64,000 nucleotides of DNA, taken from contig NC_063062.1 of NCBI RefSeq assembly GCF_018812025.1, positions 40,740,801 to 40,804,800 on the forward strand, written 5' to 3'. Source of the DNA: Megalobrama amblycephala. Lineage: Eukaryota; Chordata; Actinopteri; Cypriniformes; Xenocyprididae. A program made the translations under genes and the position numbers. Numbering within the stretch: the stretch's first letter is position 1; every line of letters begins with the position of its first letter. Shown one piece after another: positions 35,853-49,300 of this stretch. The notes below the pieces were generated by a model. That model was given only the letters and a program-made list of their open reading frames with translations, did no database searches and was not told the DNA's origin.

Positions 35853-38800
35853 TTAAACGGCAGAGAAGCCCAGAGGAAACCACTTCTCCTGGTCCAGAAC
35901 TCTCTCTCCCAGAACCACGTTTGTAGCAGCGACAAAAGCCTTCCTGCTCTTCACCGTCACCTCCAGCACGTGTCCGTGGAGCTTCAGCACGTTCCTGTAC
36001 TCGATCTGCAGAGAAAACGGCAGATCTGAGAGAGAATGACGCACGGATCGCAGTCTGAACTGCTGACAACAGACGAAGTCTTTCTCTCACCAGTTCATTG
36101 AATGTGGGATTGTCATTGCTGCGGACCACTTTCGTCTTCCTCTTGGTCTTGTCTTGTGGGTCGGGTCTCAGTCGCGTGACCACATAAGCATCAGGACACG
36201 AGCCGTTAGACAGCCTCTGAGACACACACAGTTAATACAGTTATGAACAAACGTTAATAGAGCGTTCATTCAATGTTATCTGGCCTTTAATAATGTTCTC
36301 AAAACACAAAAACATTTTTATATCATTTATATCGTTCAATGAGCATTTTCTGGACATTCGTCTAACATTTTTTAAAATGTTGCTACTTGTTTCAGAACGT
36401 TCAGAGAACATTCATACGTAACGTTTTCATAACTTAATGGGAACTGGTCAAAAGTTAGGAATAATTATAATTTTTTTTACAGTAAAAACAGTAAAATATA
36501 ATTTAAGGGTTTTAAGTCATCAGAATGATTTCTGAAGGATCATGTGACACTGAAGACTGGAGTAATGATGCTGAAAATTCAGCTTTGATCACAGGAATAA
36601 ATTACACTTTACTATATATTCACATAGAAAACAGCTGATTTACACTGGAATAATATTTCAGTTTTTACTGTATTTTTGATCAAATAAATGCAGCCTTGGT
36701 GAGCAGAAGAGACTTCTACAAATCCTAATTCTTCCGAACGTTTGGCCGGTCGTGTAAGTGTTGTGTTCACACTCGTGAGTTAGTCAAGTGAACACGTTAA
36801 ACTCGTTCCTGTGCGGATCTGAGCGAAATACAGCGGAATATTTGATTTTGTAAGCCAAACACAGTGCTGCCAATCCTCAAATCATACAGTCAAAAACTGC
36901 TTCTCTAACAGCAATAAAAAAAATCATGTCAAAATTATTTTCAAATCAAGAACAATAATGGGCTGAGAAAATGACTCACAATATTTTTCAAATGCTTTAT
37001 CATCACAGATAGTTTGAAGTCTTTATAAGACAGGTAGAGCTGGATCTGTGGTCGCAGATGTGCGTCTGATTCTGAAAGAAACGGAAAACGAAAGCATTTT
37101 GAGAATCATTAGGCTGTCCGTGTTTTCAGTGAATCCCTAAAGCAAGTCAAAGCCAGGCGACAACAGATATGTGCAAAAACTAAAAAGGAAGAGCAGCGCT
37201 TCACTGTATTTATATGACCGTGAGTAACTGTTGTAACTCATGAGCAGCGGTTTCAGTCTTCCAGATGATTTACGATCATCTTCACGCGAGCGACCCCCGT
37301 CCTGACATTTACACAGCAGCTCGATAGTTTCATTTATGAAGACTTTAACACTGGGAACAAAAAATTATATTATAAATGTGTATAAAATATTATTTGGAAA
37401 ATATTTAATTTCCGTTACGCTACATTATATTTTTACACATAGTACTGCACTGTTAGATGTATTATTCATTTATTTTAATCTAATTTTATTTACTTTAATC
37501 AAATGCCTTATTTATTTAAATTGAGGTTTATTCATTTATTTATTCTAATTAATATATTTATTTATTTCAATCAAATTTATATATTTATTTATTTAAATCA
37601 AAGTTGACTTTAATTTTTTTATTTAAATTAAATTTATTATTTTTTAAATTAAATGTATTCATTATTTATTTAAATAATTTTTCTATTGTAATCAAATGCA
37701 TACATTTATTTATTATTTATTTAAATAAAATGTTACTTTAAATAATACATTATTAAAATAAAAATAATGAATTTTAATAAAAAAATTAAATAAATCAAGG
37801 TTTATTCATTTATTTATTTTAATCAGTTATTTAAATCAAATTTGACTCATTTTAATCTTTTTTTAATTTAAATTAAATTCATTATTTTTATTTTAATCAA
37901 ATATATTTCATTTAAATCAAGGTTTATTCAATTATTTATTTTAATCAATCATTTATTTAAATCAAATTTTACTTAAATCTTTTTATTTTATTTTAATCAA
38001 ATCCAGTAGGTTAGTTAATCTTATTTTTATTATTTATTTATACTGTTTTTCCCATTTTTTCAAGTCAAGAGAACCCTTGGCAAACTAAGATGCCCAGCAG
38101 TGAATGTGTGAACCTTCAATCATCATCAATCATGTCCAGGAGGAGAACATGCCGAGAACGATGAAAACGTCACCTGATTTGGCAGCGGCGTTCGGTCCGT
38201 CCAGAAACAGGCTGCAGACGTATTCGTTCTGTCAGTGACACAATCAAATATCAATGATAGTGCTGGGAAACACTGGGAAACACTGGGAAGCGGCACACAA
38301 ACGTCATGCTTACTCCTCTGCAGGGCCCTTCGAACAGCTCCTTCAGGTACTTGTTCAACAGACTCATCTTCCTGCTCGGCGTAAAGGACATGTTAAACCA
38401 GCTGGGGAACCTGGAAGCAGGAGAAAGAGCGGATCAGTCCGGCTCTCGAGCGCCGTGGAGCGATAACGCTGCATGAGCCGGAAGCTTACTTCGGCAGCGT
38501 GGACTCGATGAAGTGCTTCTGAAGCAGCTTATGGAGCGTCTCGAACTGAGAAAAGCTCTTCTGACTGATGACGTACCCGTCCTCGATCGTCACCTTCAGC
38601 TCGTACGTCTGACGGACACAGCAGTGGAAAAGCATGTCATGCAGACACTAGAGGGTTCATCAATCTCACTGCGCTTCCACTAAACAAACACAGCCTTCCC
38701 GTGGAAGTGTGCTTCAGCTCGTTTTATTGGTTACACTTTACAGCAAGGTTTCATTTGTTAATATTAGCCAACTATACTATACAAGCTAACAATGTTACTC

Positions 38801-41800
38801 TAAATGTGAACATGTACGTTAATCAGATGCCTCAAAGAAGCCAATGTTTCAGGTCTTCCTGAAGGAAACTCACCACGTCTTTGCCGCTGACGGTGTATTT
38901 CTGGATCACGGCCTCCTGAATGTTGGAGCTGGAGGAGATCCGGCTGTCGGCGAGCGGCTCGGACCGTCTGACGGAGGAAAACTGAACCATATTGTGGATG
39001 AGGAAGTTCAGCTTGACAGGTAAACTCTCCATGCTCTCCTTAATTTTTCTGAAACAGAACATAAAAATCTAGTACTGCACAAAGAACTTCCATAAATCCA
39101 TAATATCCGTCTTATTGCAAAGGACAGCAGAAAAAAGCCTTTTTTGCACAGGAATAAAATTGTGGCGTGAGAAGAGAACATGATCGATTCGCTGCTGAAA
39201 GAGTCTTACAGATGTGTAAAGATCTACTGAAATCAGATCTTTAAAATAAACTATATTTTAAATGCTACATTCATATTTAAGGCCCTACAAACTTAGATGG
39301 GTTAGAATCACATTAGCTAATGCATTCGATTTGTTGGAGTATTCATTGATCTGCTGACCTGGTGAAATATGAAGTGGCTTCCAGCTCAGAGTCATGCGGC
39401 CGCAGGTTATTGTGAACGTACCGCAGGTCCTGGACGTCCTTCATTTCAGGCATTCCGGCCGCCAGCATCTACAACCGATGCAGACGTCATTTGACGGGTC
39501 ACAGAACAACTGAGTAAAATAAAGCCGCGGACGGAGTCTCACCAGCTGCAGCAGGCCGAGCAGCAGAGCAGAGCGTCTGCGCAGACTGTTGAAGGCGTCG
39601 CAGCACAGCTCGACGAACCGGTGGAAGCGCTGCGGGTTCTCGCCGCCGCCCGTGATGAAGCGCTGCATCTCTGGCGTAAAGATGAAGGGCGTCCGGTCTC
39701 TGTCCGTTCACAAAGCCCACGCTTCATTTAGAAGGACTTCCTTTTGATTACTCAAAGACTACGAGACAAGAAAACAAATCACTCGCCTCTTGATGCTGCC
39801 GAACTTCTGCGCGTTGCCCATGATCTTGCCGAAATCGATGTGGAACATGTGGCCGCTGTGTGTGATCATGATGTTGTCGTTGTGGCGGTCACAGATGCCC
39901 AGAACAAACGTGGCGACGCACCAGCCGGCACACGAGTGAAGGAAGTTCATCACAGCCTGAAGGACAGACGGCAGAGAGTGTGTTCAGTGATGTTTCTGTC
40001 TGTCGGGTTCCAGTGACAGCTGTCATTCGTTTTCACAATAAGTAAGAAAATTACAAGTTTAAACATTTGATATCAATATTTTTATGTGAGCATCAATCCT
40101 CTCGAAACAACGTCAGTATCTACACTTATTTTCACACTTAGAAAATATCAATTGCAGAAATTAACAGGTTATTTTGGCTGATCTGTTACCTTCTCGTAGT
40201 CCTCTATAGTCTTGTTCCTCATGTGGAACCACTTCTCTAAGGTGTCTTCCCTCAGCGCTCCAGACAAACCCCACTCCTGATGGATCTTGGCCAGAGTCAC
40301 TGCGTCACGCACCACTTCCACCAACCCTGAAAACATCCGCATCAAACCAGTACTGCACGGGTCCAACCACAGCACAACAATGTGTTCGATAGAAGGTCAT
40401 CAGAGAGAGATCATGATTACTAGACACCGTTGGCCAGCAGCAAACGTGTCTTCAAGGTTTCAAAACCACTAGGAAAATATCGCGTCACGATTCAATTCTC
40501 TAAAATTAAGTGGAGTGTGTGAATCTGCAGCAGACGAGTGAAAGAGACGCAGCGTGTTCGTCAGATTCAGGCAGGTTTACTGTTATTACCTGCTTCTGCA
40601 CCGACTGAACTGCAGGAAATTACATGATTGAACACAAAACTAAATTAAATATTTGACAAGAAACTAAAGTACTAGTGCCATATGCTGCAATCATTTAGAT
40701 CAGTGTGATTATAACGGCACGGACCGGTCCGACTGACCTCGATCTCTTCCGGTAGAAATGCATCTGTAGGTGACCATGCGCATGTCCAGCCCCTCCTGCC
40801 TCCACACGCGGTCCAGGAGACGCACGATCTGCAGCACCAGCACGTCCTGCCGCAGGTTATCTCCAGTCTGATGCCAAACAACAACGAAAACAATGAACTC
40901 AGCGAAGACTGACAAACTACGACCCCCGTAACTGGTGAAAGAGCTTCATACTTTGCAGATGACGCTGTAGTTCTGTCCCAGAGGGTCGGCGGTGATGAAG
41001 GACACTTCCACAGGTGCTGCGTTTGAGTTATAAACCTTAAAAGCCTGAGAGACACACAGTGTTTGTTATGATTCTCATGCAGTCAAAAACAAACCGTGAT
41101 GGTGATGATCATGTGTGACAGTAATGACTGTACATTGACTCGTGATCAGATACAGCCGTCTAAAACGGTCAGATCCTCGTATCTCTAGGTCACATCTAGG
41201 CTGGCGGTTATTAACCCAGCTAACAGAGAACGTTTTCTCAAAGTTATGTTCAGTGTTATCTGGTCTTTAATAATGCTCTGAAAATTTTAGCACAAAAACA
41301 TTAAAACATAATTCTAGGGCGTTTTTCTGAAATGTTTCAGTTGGACGTTCTATTAACGTTATTTAAATGTTACTTGTTTCAGAATGTTCAGAGAACATTC
41401 AAAAGTAACATTAAAGCATTTTAAAAACTGTCGTTTTGAACATTTAGAGACTTGGAACATGTTTTGGTTCACTTGGAAACCCTTCATTAAGAAATCCCAA
41501 CTGGATCTTAGTGAACTGGCAAAGCACAGACCCATCTCATATCTTCCATTTATGCCTAAATTATTAGATAATGTTTGCTCAGTTATGCTATTTTTCAGAG
41601 ATCCCCATCATTGCACAGAGATTTGCTTTTAACTGATAGTTTCACAAGATGTGACACTACAGATCACGACATACTCTTATATCTTAAATCTCACAAATGC
41701 ATTTACTGAATTTACCTCAACATTCACACCTTTGACCTCAACCGCCGGGTCTAACGGAAGCCTGCAGGACTGTCCGTCGGCAAAAAAGCTGGCAATCTTC

Positions 41801-42075
41801 CATCGCTCTCTGATAAACACATCCTGTACAAACGGTTTCATTTCAGACACAAATCTAAAGCTAAAATGGATGTGACTGTTAAAGCTCACCAGACCTTTCT
41901 CTTGGTTTTGTCAGCGGTGCGGACTCTCTGGGCCACTTGTGTGAGCAGATCCATCAGCCTGTTCTCCCGCTGCAGCTCGAGTCTCAGCGTGCGTCCGCAG
42001 CAGTGCTTCAGCGCCGACAGGACCTTACTGATCCAGCTCTTATAGAGCCAGTCCTCCAGAGCGTCCAGCAGCAGC

Positions 42076-42114
<39 letters not shown>

Positions 42115-45100
42115 ATCACGACTAAAATATGTGATGGGGGAGAAAAGCAACAAGTGTCCCGCTACCATTCAGTACAGTAAGAAAGTGACAAACCGCAGCT
42201 AATGCACAGTGTGTATGATGTATATATTCACGCACCAGTACAGCTGCTGAGCGATACGGATGCAGCGCAAAGATCTGGAGAGCAGAAGCGTCACCAGCGG
42301 CCCGTCCACGTCCCACTCCATCTTCAGCGCCTGGAGGAGAGTTCACACATCATCATGCTCAGAAGAACAACACTGATCAGCGCCTCCAGTAAAGGACAGA
42401 TCATGAAGGTCAGCGCTCGTCGGGAGGTAACGCTGTGATCACTTCAGACGGTGATAGTTTCTCATGGGGATATAAAGTCATTTCAAGGGCTAGTCTGTGA
42501 TCTTATTGCCATCCAATTGCAGAATGTTTGTGCTTTTCTCCCACCACCAACATACCCAGACAAACTTCCTACTGTTTTTTGACAAACACCAAAAAAACTT
42601 TAATTGCCATCCGAATCCACATCTCTTAGTTTACAACTGTGCACGCATTACTGAAAATGGACACTTTTTACTACTGAAATGCTGGAAACTGTTCACAAAA
42701 ATAATATTATGTCATAATATTATTTAATAATAATCATAATATTTTCAGAATCAAACATCATAGACTTTTTTTTTTTTTTGTCATAGACAAAATCATAGAC
42801 TTTTGAAATGGGCCATTATTATGCTTTATAATATATAAATATAATATAACAATATAATAATTTATTATACACATATAAATTGGGGCTTGCACATCGTCAT
42901 TTTACTAGTCGAAAAAGTAGCCGTGTCAAATATTTACATCACCGAAATAAGATTAGTGTTTAACCCATTTCTGCTCATTTCCACATTTTTAAAATGACAT
43001 CCATTATTTTGAGAGATAAAATGCAAGACAGATAACCATTCAAACTATAGTGTGTTAATTTTCCAATTTTAAAGGAATATTTATGATGAATAGGATATTA
43101 TGTTCCTGTTATTAAATTAGATTTGAATTTATTACCTGTCCGAGCAATAATACACATTTTGTTTACAGCTGACAATCATGTGACAGGATCACAAAACTGC
43201 CAAGATTCAAGATGCCGTTTTTTTGTCACAGACGGGGCTTAGACTAAGCCAGGATTAGGCCTAAATTCAATTAGGCTATTTAAATAACTTTTATAAACGT
43301 ACACTAGAAAAAAAAGCTTTACTGGTGTGCATCTTGAGACAAAACAATAACACTGGCATATTTCAAAATATGTCAGTGCAAGTTTCTTACAAGCATTTTA
43401 GTCTGGGACTAGCTTAAGCCTTGTCTGTGAAAACAGGGGAAAAAGTTATGCAGAATAAAACTTGTGAAATGTAGATGGGTCAACTACTCAGACTGTGCAT
43501 TAGATACATGAATAGCAGATAATATAGTAGTAGAGTAGTCAAATGTGCAAATACAACACTGTCCTTCTGTCGTAACAGTAATAAAAGCAATAGAAAGTGT
43601 TGTGTGTGTCAGTATGAATCAGAATACTGAGCATCCGAATGCATGAGTTTGATCACGGAGCTGACCTGAACACATATTTTACAGACGTCCCCATGAGAAA
43701 CAATGACCGTGCGAATAGAGCTCAGGTGTGGCTCTGCTTAGAAATACTTGCAGTATGTCATAGAGGCCCTTTTGATCATTGTTTAGTCAAAGCAAATGGC
43801 CTTTTAATGACAAGATCATTAGATTGCATCTCAAAGTCGTGTCTGACCTGAACCAGCTGTGGCAGAAACTCCTCCAGCTCGCTGTCACACATCTGCTGAA
43901 ACCGCCGCACAGCCACTGAACGCACATACTGGTCATGAAAGCTGAAAGATCAACACATCACACATACATCCGGTCCTCACGTCAGAAGAACAGCAGAAAT
44001 GCAGTAATAGCTGTTGCAGAAGTACTGAGTCTCTGTGTTTGATCAGCTTCACACTGACTGTATTCATTAGACCAGAGTTAATCAGTGTGATAATGACGGA
44101 TGCAATCAATCAGAAGAATCATTCACAACCGCCTATCACAAATGTTAGGATTTTTCCTGTCTGAACCATCATGAGCACACAACTTTATTCATAAATGATT
44201 ACTAAACCTTCTGTTTTATATATCCTGACGGAAGCAGTGGTGCACGTACTCGTGGCTCAAGAGGAACAGGGCTTCCTCGCAGCTCGCGCCGCCCCAGCGC
44301 TGCAGGATCCAGTAGATCTCTGGTAAGTTCTGCGGCCTCCACTGCGGCGCGCTGCCCAAAACCAGGTGCAGGTACGAGTTCCTCTCGCCGCAGATGTGCC
44401 GCTTGCTCCACAGGAAGGCCTTTTCATTTTCAGTCATGCTGCAGGACGTTTAACAGAGGAAGTGACATTAGTGTCCACATTAACCACAGTGTCTGCATCG
44501 CTCATGAGAGTTCATCTTGTACTGACAGAGACAGGGAGTGTTTCTGAGACACGTCTGCTATCCTCTTCTGCAGCTCCTCACAGAGAGTCGAGTCGTGGAC
44601 CGATCCGGGCCGAGCGGACGCCCGCTCATACCGCCACAGCTTAGAGTCTGGGAAATCAATCTTCAGACAAAAACACAAATGAAAGGGATTTCACTTACAA
44701 ACTAATGCTGTAACAACATAAAATTATACTATTTAATGAATCTCACAAAAGCTCTCAAGAGGAAGAAATTGAATGTGACCTACACACGTGTGTTCACTCA
44801 TTAGTCAAATAATACAGTGGAAATAAGAAGGCTACACTCCCGTTAAAACAGCCGGCTTTTGTTTTTTGATGTAAAAACTGAAACATTATCTTGGAATAAC
44901 TGCATAAGTGTGGCTCTTATAGTACATGATTTATTTGGCGTCACTTCAGGTGTGACTGTTTCACATCAGCTTGAACACGGCCACATCATAACAGGGTGTG
45001 CACACTTATGCAGTGAGGTCATTAGTTAAGGTTAAGGTTAGTGAGTACTAACAGGAGTGTGTAGACTTTTTATCCACTGTAAATGTGATGAGTGATGTTT

Positions 45101-46247
45101 TCAGAGAGTGTGTGTGTGTGTGTGGTATTGAAGAGCGGACCTGCAGAATGACTCCTGTGGGCTGCCGATGGCCGTCGGTCAGTGCCGCGGACGGTGGACA
45201 CCTGGGCGGCACCTGCGTGGACATGCTGAGCAGAACCGTGCCGTGAACGAGAGTCCTGCAACAGCACAGCATCGACCCATCAATCACAGCGTGCTCAGAG
45301 AAACACATCCAAAACACACTCTATGAATGTAAGCACAGCCGGTTGTCTTGCACAATTCATTACACACCGCAAATGTGTGTTACTCAATCAACTTCTGCCA
45401 TGGCAGAGAGAGAGTCTGAAGACTTAAAGTTTATTTTTTGAAATGTCTCAGTGTTTTTTGTCCATATCATAAAAAGTCAATGGGGTCCAGTGTTGTTATA
45501 AAAATATCTTCTGTGCTCCACAGAAGAAAAGGCTGCGCGAGCGCCTTGATTATGTTTGTATAATAATAATATAATACTATTAAACTAATATATAACACTG
45601 AATATATAATGGGGTAGATATTTGCTAGTGCTCATAATGCCTGTTCTCATCAGTAAATACATTATTTTTTTGGATATGCACTTTTTTGAATATGTCGACT
45701 GAATAAATCCACTGATAATACTAAGGATAATGATGATTATAAGCTGGGGGGGGGCAATATTACAACAGACACTGATATAACTGAACATGAAGCAAAGCAC
45801 AATTATAAATAGGAATATATGCTGGTGTCACTACTGCCTTGTGCATGTCAGTCCAGAACCACAAATTCAGTAATCATGCATAACATTAACAAATAATAAA
45901 TTCAAATCATAACATTAACATTAATTACATAAGTACGTCATGATTACTGGTGGGCTTTCATTGCAAAACAACACAAAAATGACACAAATATTGGTACATT
46001 GTTTAAGAAGAGCAGCATATTCACAAAAATCCTGGTGGGACAGCTAATTGTTGACAAAATTCACTTTTAATTGATATTTTCATAAGTGTTTTGTTTATAT
46101 CTTTGACAATATTTTTGAATTAAAATTGTTTAATTATCCATATGATGTACATTTTTCATCTTTGTTATCATTGAAAAATCTAAAATCTTTGTTAAACAAT
46201 TTTGCCAGTAGTTTCTGTGACAAGCACTGGAAAAATGCTGTCTTTAA

Positions 46248-46307
<60 letters not shown>

Positions 46308-49300
46308 AGCATCTGAGAAACAGCAGACATATAGAAGACAGCTAATGAAATCAGTCTCTCTCTGAGGTGTTTGATGTCATACTTGCTGTTAAAGAGAGGA
46401 AGGGCCGCCCAGCAGAGCAGCTCGGGGGTTTTGGCCTGTTTTGAGCCCAATAGATGAAAAGTCAACATTGATTCATATGGCAGCTCTCTTACTGGAACAG
46501 GAAACACCAATCTGAAACATACAAACAGAAAGAACATCAGGGTGAAAAATACATTTTACTCTGAACCGTCACAATCGCTCAATCCCATCTTTCCCAGCAG
46601 TGAGTTACTAGATAACTGAATCACAGCATGTGTAACGTATAGTCATTTTATTTATCCTAATGAATAATCTTACTCTTAACTCACACCCCATTTTGAGCAT
46701 TTTTCAGCACATAAACACCCAGAGCACATCATTCAGCGAAGTTGATGAAAACTCTTTCTGACATTATATTAGAGAGTGCCTATTTTCCCTTTTACAGAGT
46801 CTTGATGTTGTTTTTGGGCTCTACTAGATTGAATGTTGATTATTCTCCTCATATTCTCCATTGTTGCAGCTCCTCTCTTCCCAGTCTGTCAGTAACGCTC
46901 TGTTTAGTTCCTGTCTCTATGAAGCCCCTCCTTCTGAAAAGCACAATGTGCTCTGATTGGTCGACTGGAGCAGTGTGTTGTGATTGGTGTTTGGGAAATG
47001 TCCCGCCCCTTACCATAACCGCCAGTTTCAACACACTACTAACTAACTCAACCAGGCCCCGCCCCTTTATTCTGCGCATGAATTATTTAAATGAGGAATA
47101 TTGTGAAGAAAACTCAAGATGGAGTTCAGAAACACTGAGAAGATCTACATAGACTATAACTATATAGAGAATAATAACATGTAGATGAAAATAAATATTG
47201 ATGAAATCGATGGAGAAAATGACATGCGTGGAGTTCAGGTATCTGAAGTGAAGCAGCTCTTACAGACGGTTGCACTGGATCTTGCAGTTCAGCTGCAGTG
47301 ACGTGCTGATGTTCTCCGACAGCACGGGTTCAGTCAGATTCCTGCCGCAGTGTGTGAGAGAGCAGCTCATGCTGAAGTGATCATATCTGCAACACACACA
47401 GCATATCTCATTCATTCATTCATTCATCAATGCTGTCTGTGTATTTACTCCTGTTAGTTGCCAGTGCAGTGATGTTTATTTACTAGTTCATGCATGTAAG
47501 CTTTTGCTATTGATGATTTGAGGTAAAGTGATGTTTTTAGTTTTATTAATTTCATTTCATTCAGTGGAGTTTCAGACACAAAGTATTTGAAGTTTAATGC
47601 AAGTAAATAAACGCATGGCCCAATGTTGTCGCAACACTCTTTTGTTTGTATTAACAACTTACAATTTTGAGTAAAACATTTTTGATAAATTTAAGGCAAT
47701 TTGTTTCCACATATTTGTCTAGTAACGTGAACAAGTAGACTATCTGGTTGCACTTTATTTTACAGTATGTGCATTTACCTACTGGGTAATACAGGGTAAC
47801 ATGGGTTATGAATGAAAAATTGAATTTATCTCGGCATAGTTAAATAACAAGAGTTCAGTACATGGAAAAGACATACAGTGAGTCTCAAACTCTATTGTTT
47901 CCTCTTTCTTATGTAAATCTCATTTGTTTAAAAGACCTCCGAAGAACAGGCGAATCTCAACATAACACAGACTGTTACGTAACAGTCGGGATCATTAATA
48001 TGTACGCCCCCAATATTTGCATATGCCAGCCCATGTTCAAGGCATTAGACAAGGGCAGCCAGTATTAACGTCTGGATCTGTGCACAGCTGAATCATCAGA
48101 CTAGGTAAGCAAGCAAGAACAATAGCGAAAAATGGCAGATGGAGCAATAATAACTGACATGATCCATGATAACATGATATTTTTAGTGATATTTATAAAT
48201 TGTCTTTCTAAATGTTTCGTTAGCATGTTGCTAATGTACTGTTAAATGTGGTTAAAGTTACCATCGTTTATTACTGTATTCACAGAGACAAGAGCCGTCG
48301 CTATTTTCATTTTTAAACACTTGCAGTCTGTATAATTCATAAACACAACTTCATTCTTTATAAATCTCTCCAACAGTGTGTAATGTTAGCTTTAGCCACG
48401 GAGCACTATCAAACTCATTCAGAATCAGAAGTAAACAATATAACGGTATACTATACTCACATAATCCGACGCATGCATGACGAACACTTTGTAAAGATCC
48501 ATTTTGAGGGTTAATGCTGTGTAAACTGTGTAAACTTTGTTAAGGCACCGTTCAAGGCAAGCGCGAACTCTGTGGGCGGAGAGCACGGGATTTAAAGGGG
48601 CCGCAGCATAAAATCGGTGTGTTTATAATGATGCCCCAAAATAGGCAGTTAAAAAAATTAATTAAAAAAAATCTATGGGGTATTTTGAGCTGAAACTTCA
48701 CAGACACATTCAGGGGACACCTCAGACTTATATTACATCTTTTAAAAATATAATCTAGGGCACCTTTAAGATTAGGTTTAGCGGTGGGTTCAGGGTTAGT
48801 ATCTAGTTATTGTAATTACTATAATAAGTACATAGTATGTACACGGGGAACAAGACTGAAATAAAATGCTACCAAATGTTTTGTTTGAGTTCCTAAATCT
48901 TTAATTTGACTGAACTAAGTTTAAATTGTAAAACTGAGTTACCAACACTCAAGTTCTCTGGTGACCTATAAAAATACACAAGTTTTATCAATTCAAAAAT
49001 GATTAATTAATTAGCTTGATACATTTGAAGCAATCAGTTTCCATGTTTTCTAAGTAAACGTATTACATTATAGTGTTCCATCCTCATGACTTTCTTTCTT
49101 TTCATCTCATAACCAATGACTGTTTTGAACCGAACGAATGGGATCTGAGGGCAGATTTTGGGTTTGCTCTTCACACAAGGCTACGCTGCACACGTGTGAC
49201 GTCACAGTGGTGTTAAACATCTGGCCGTACCCGTTTATCCAGCCGGGCAGCAGTCTGTAGAGGCTCGTCAGGTTGAGCTGCAGCATGCATGTGTTGCGCT

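Noticed and set aside
39743..39790. A GT donor a few bases beyond the GC donor (GCGAGTG)
   Set aside because: Using it puts the next exon out of frame with the conserved DRTPFIF activation loop.
41737..42330. Possibility that the PI3K is PIK3C2A or PIK3C2B
   Set aside because: The N-terminus is much shorter than in A or B, and the C2, PX and C-terminal wording is closer to PIK3C2G; a phylogeny would settle it.
46742..47152. 136-codon plus-strand frame in a pik3c2g intron
   Set aside because: Composition and motifs (GATTGGTC, CGCCCC blocks) look like a dispersed cyprinid repeat; no protein family recognised.
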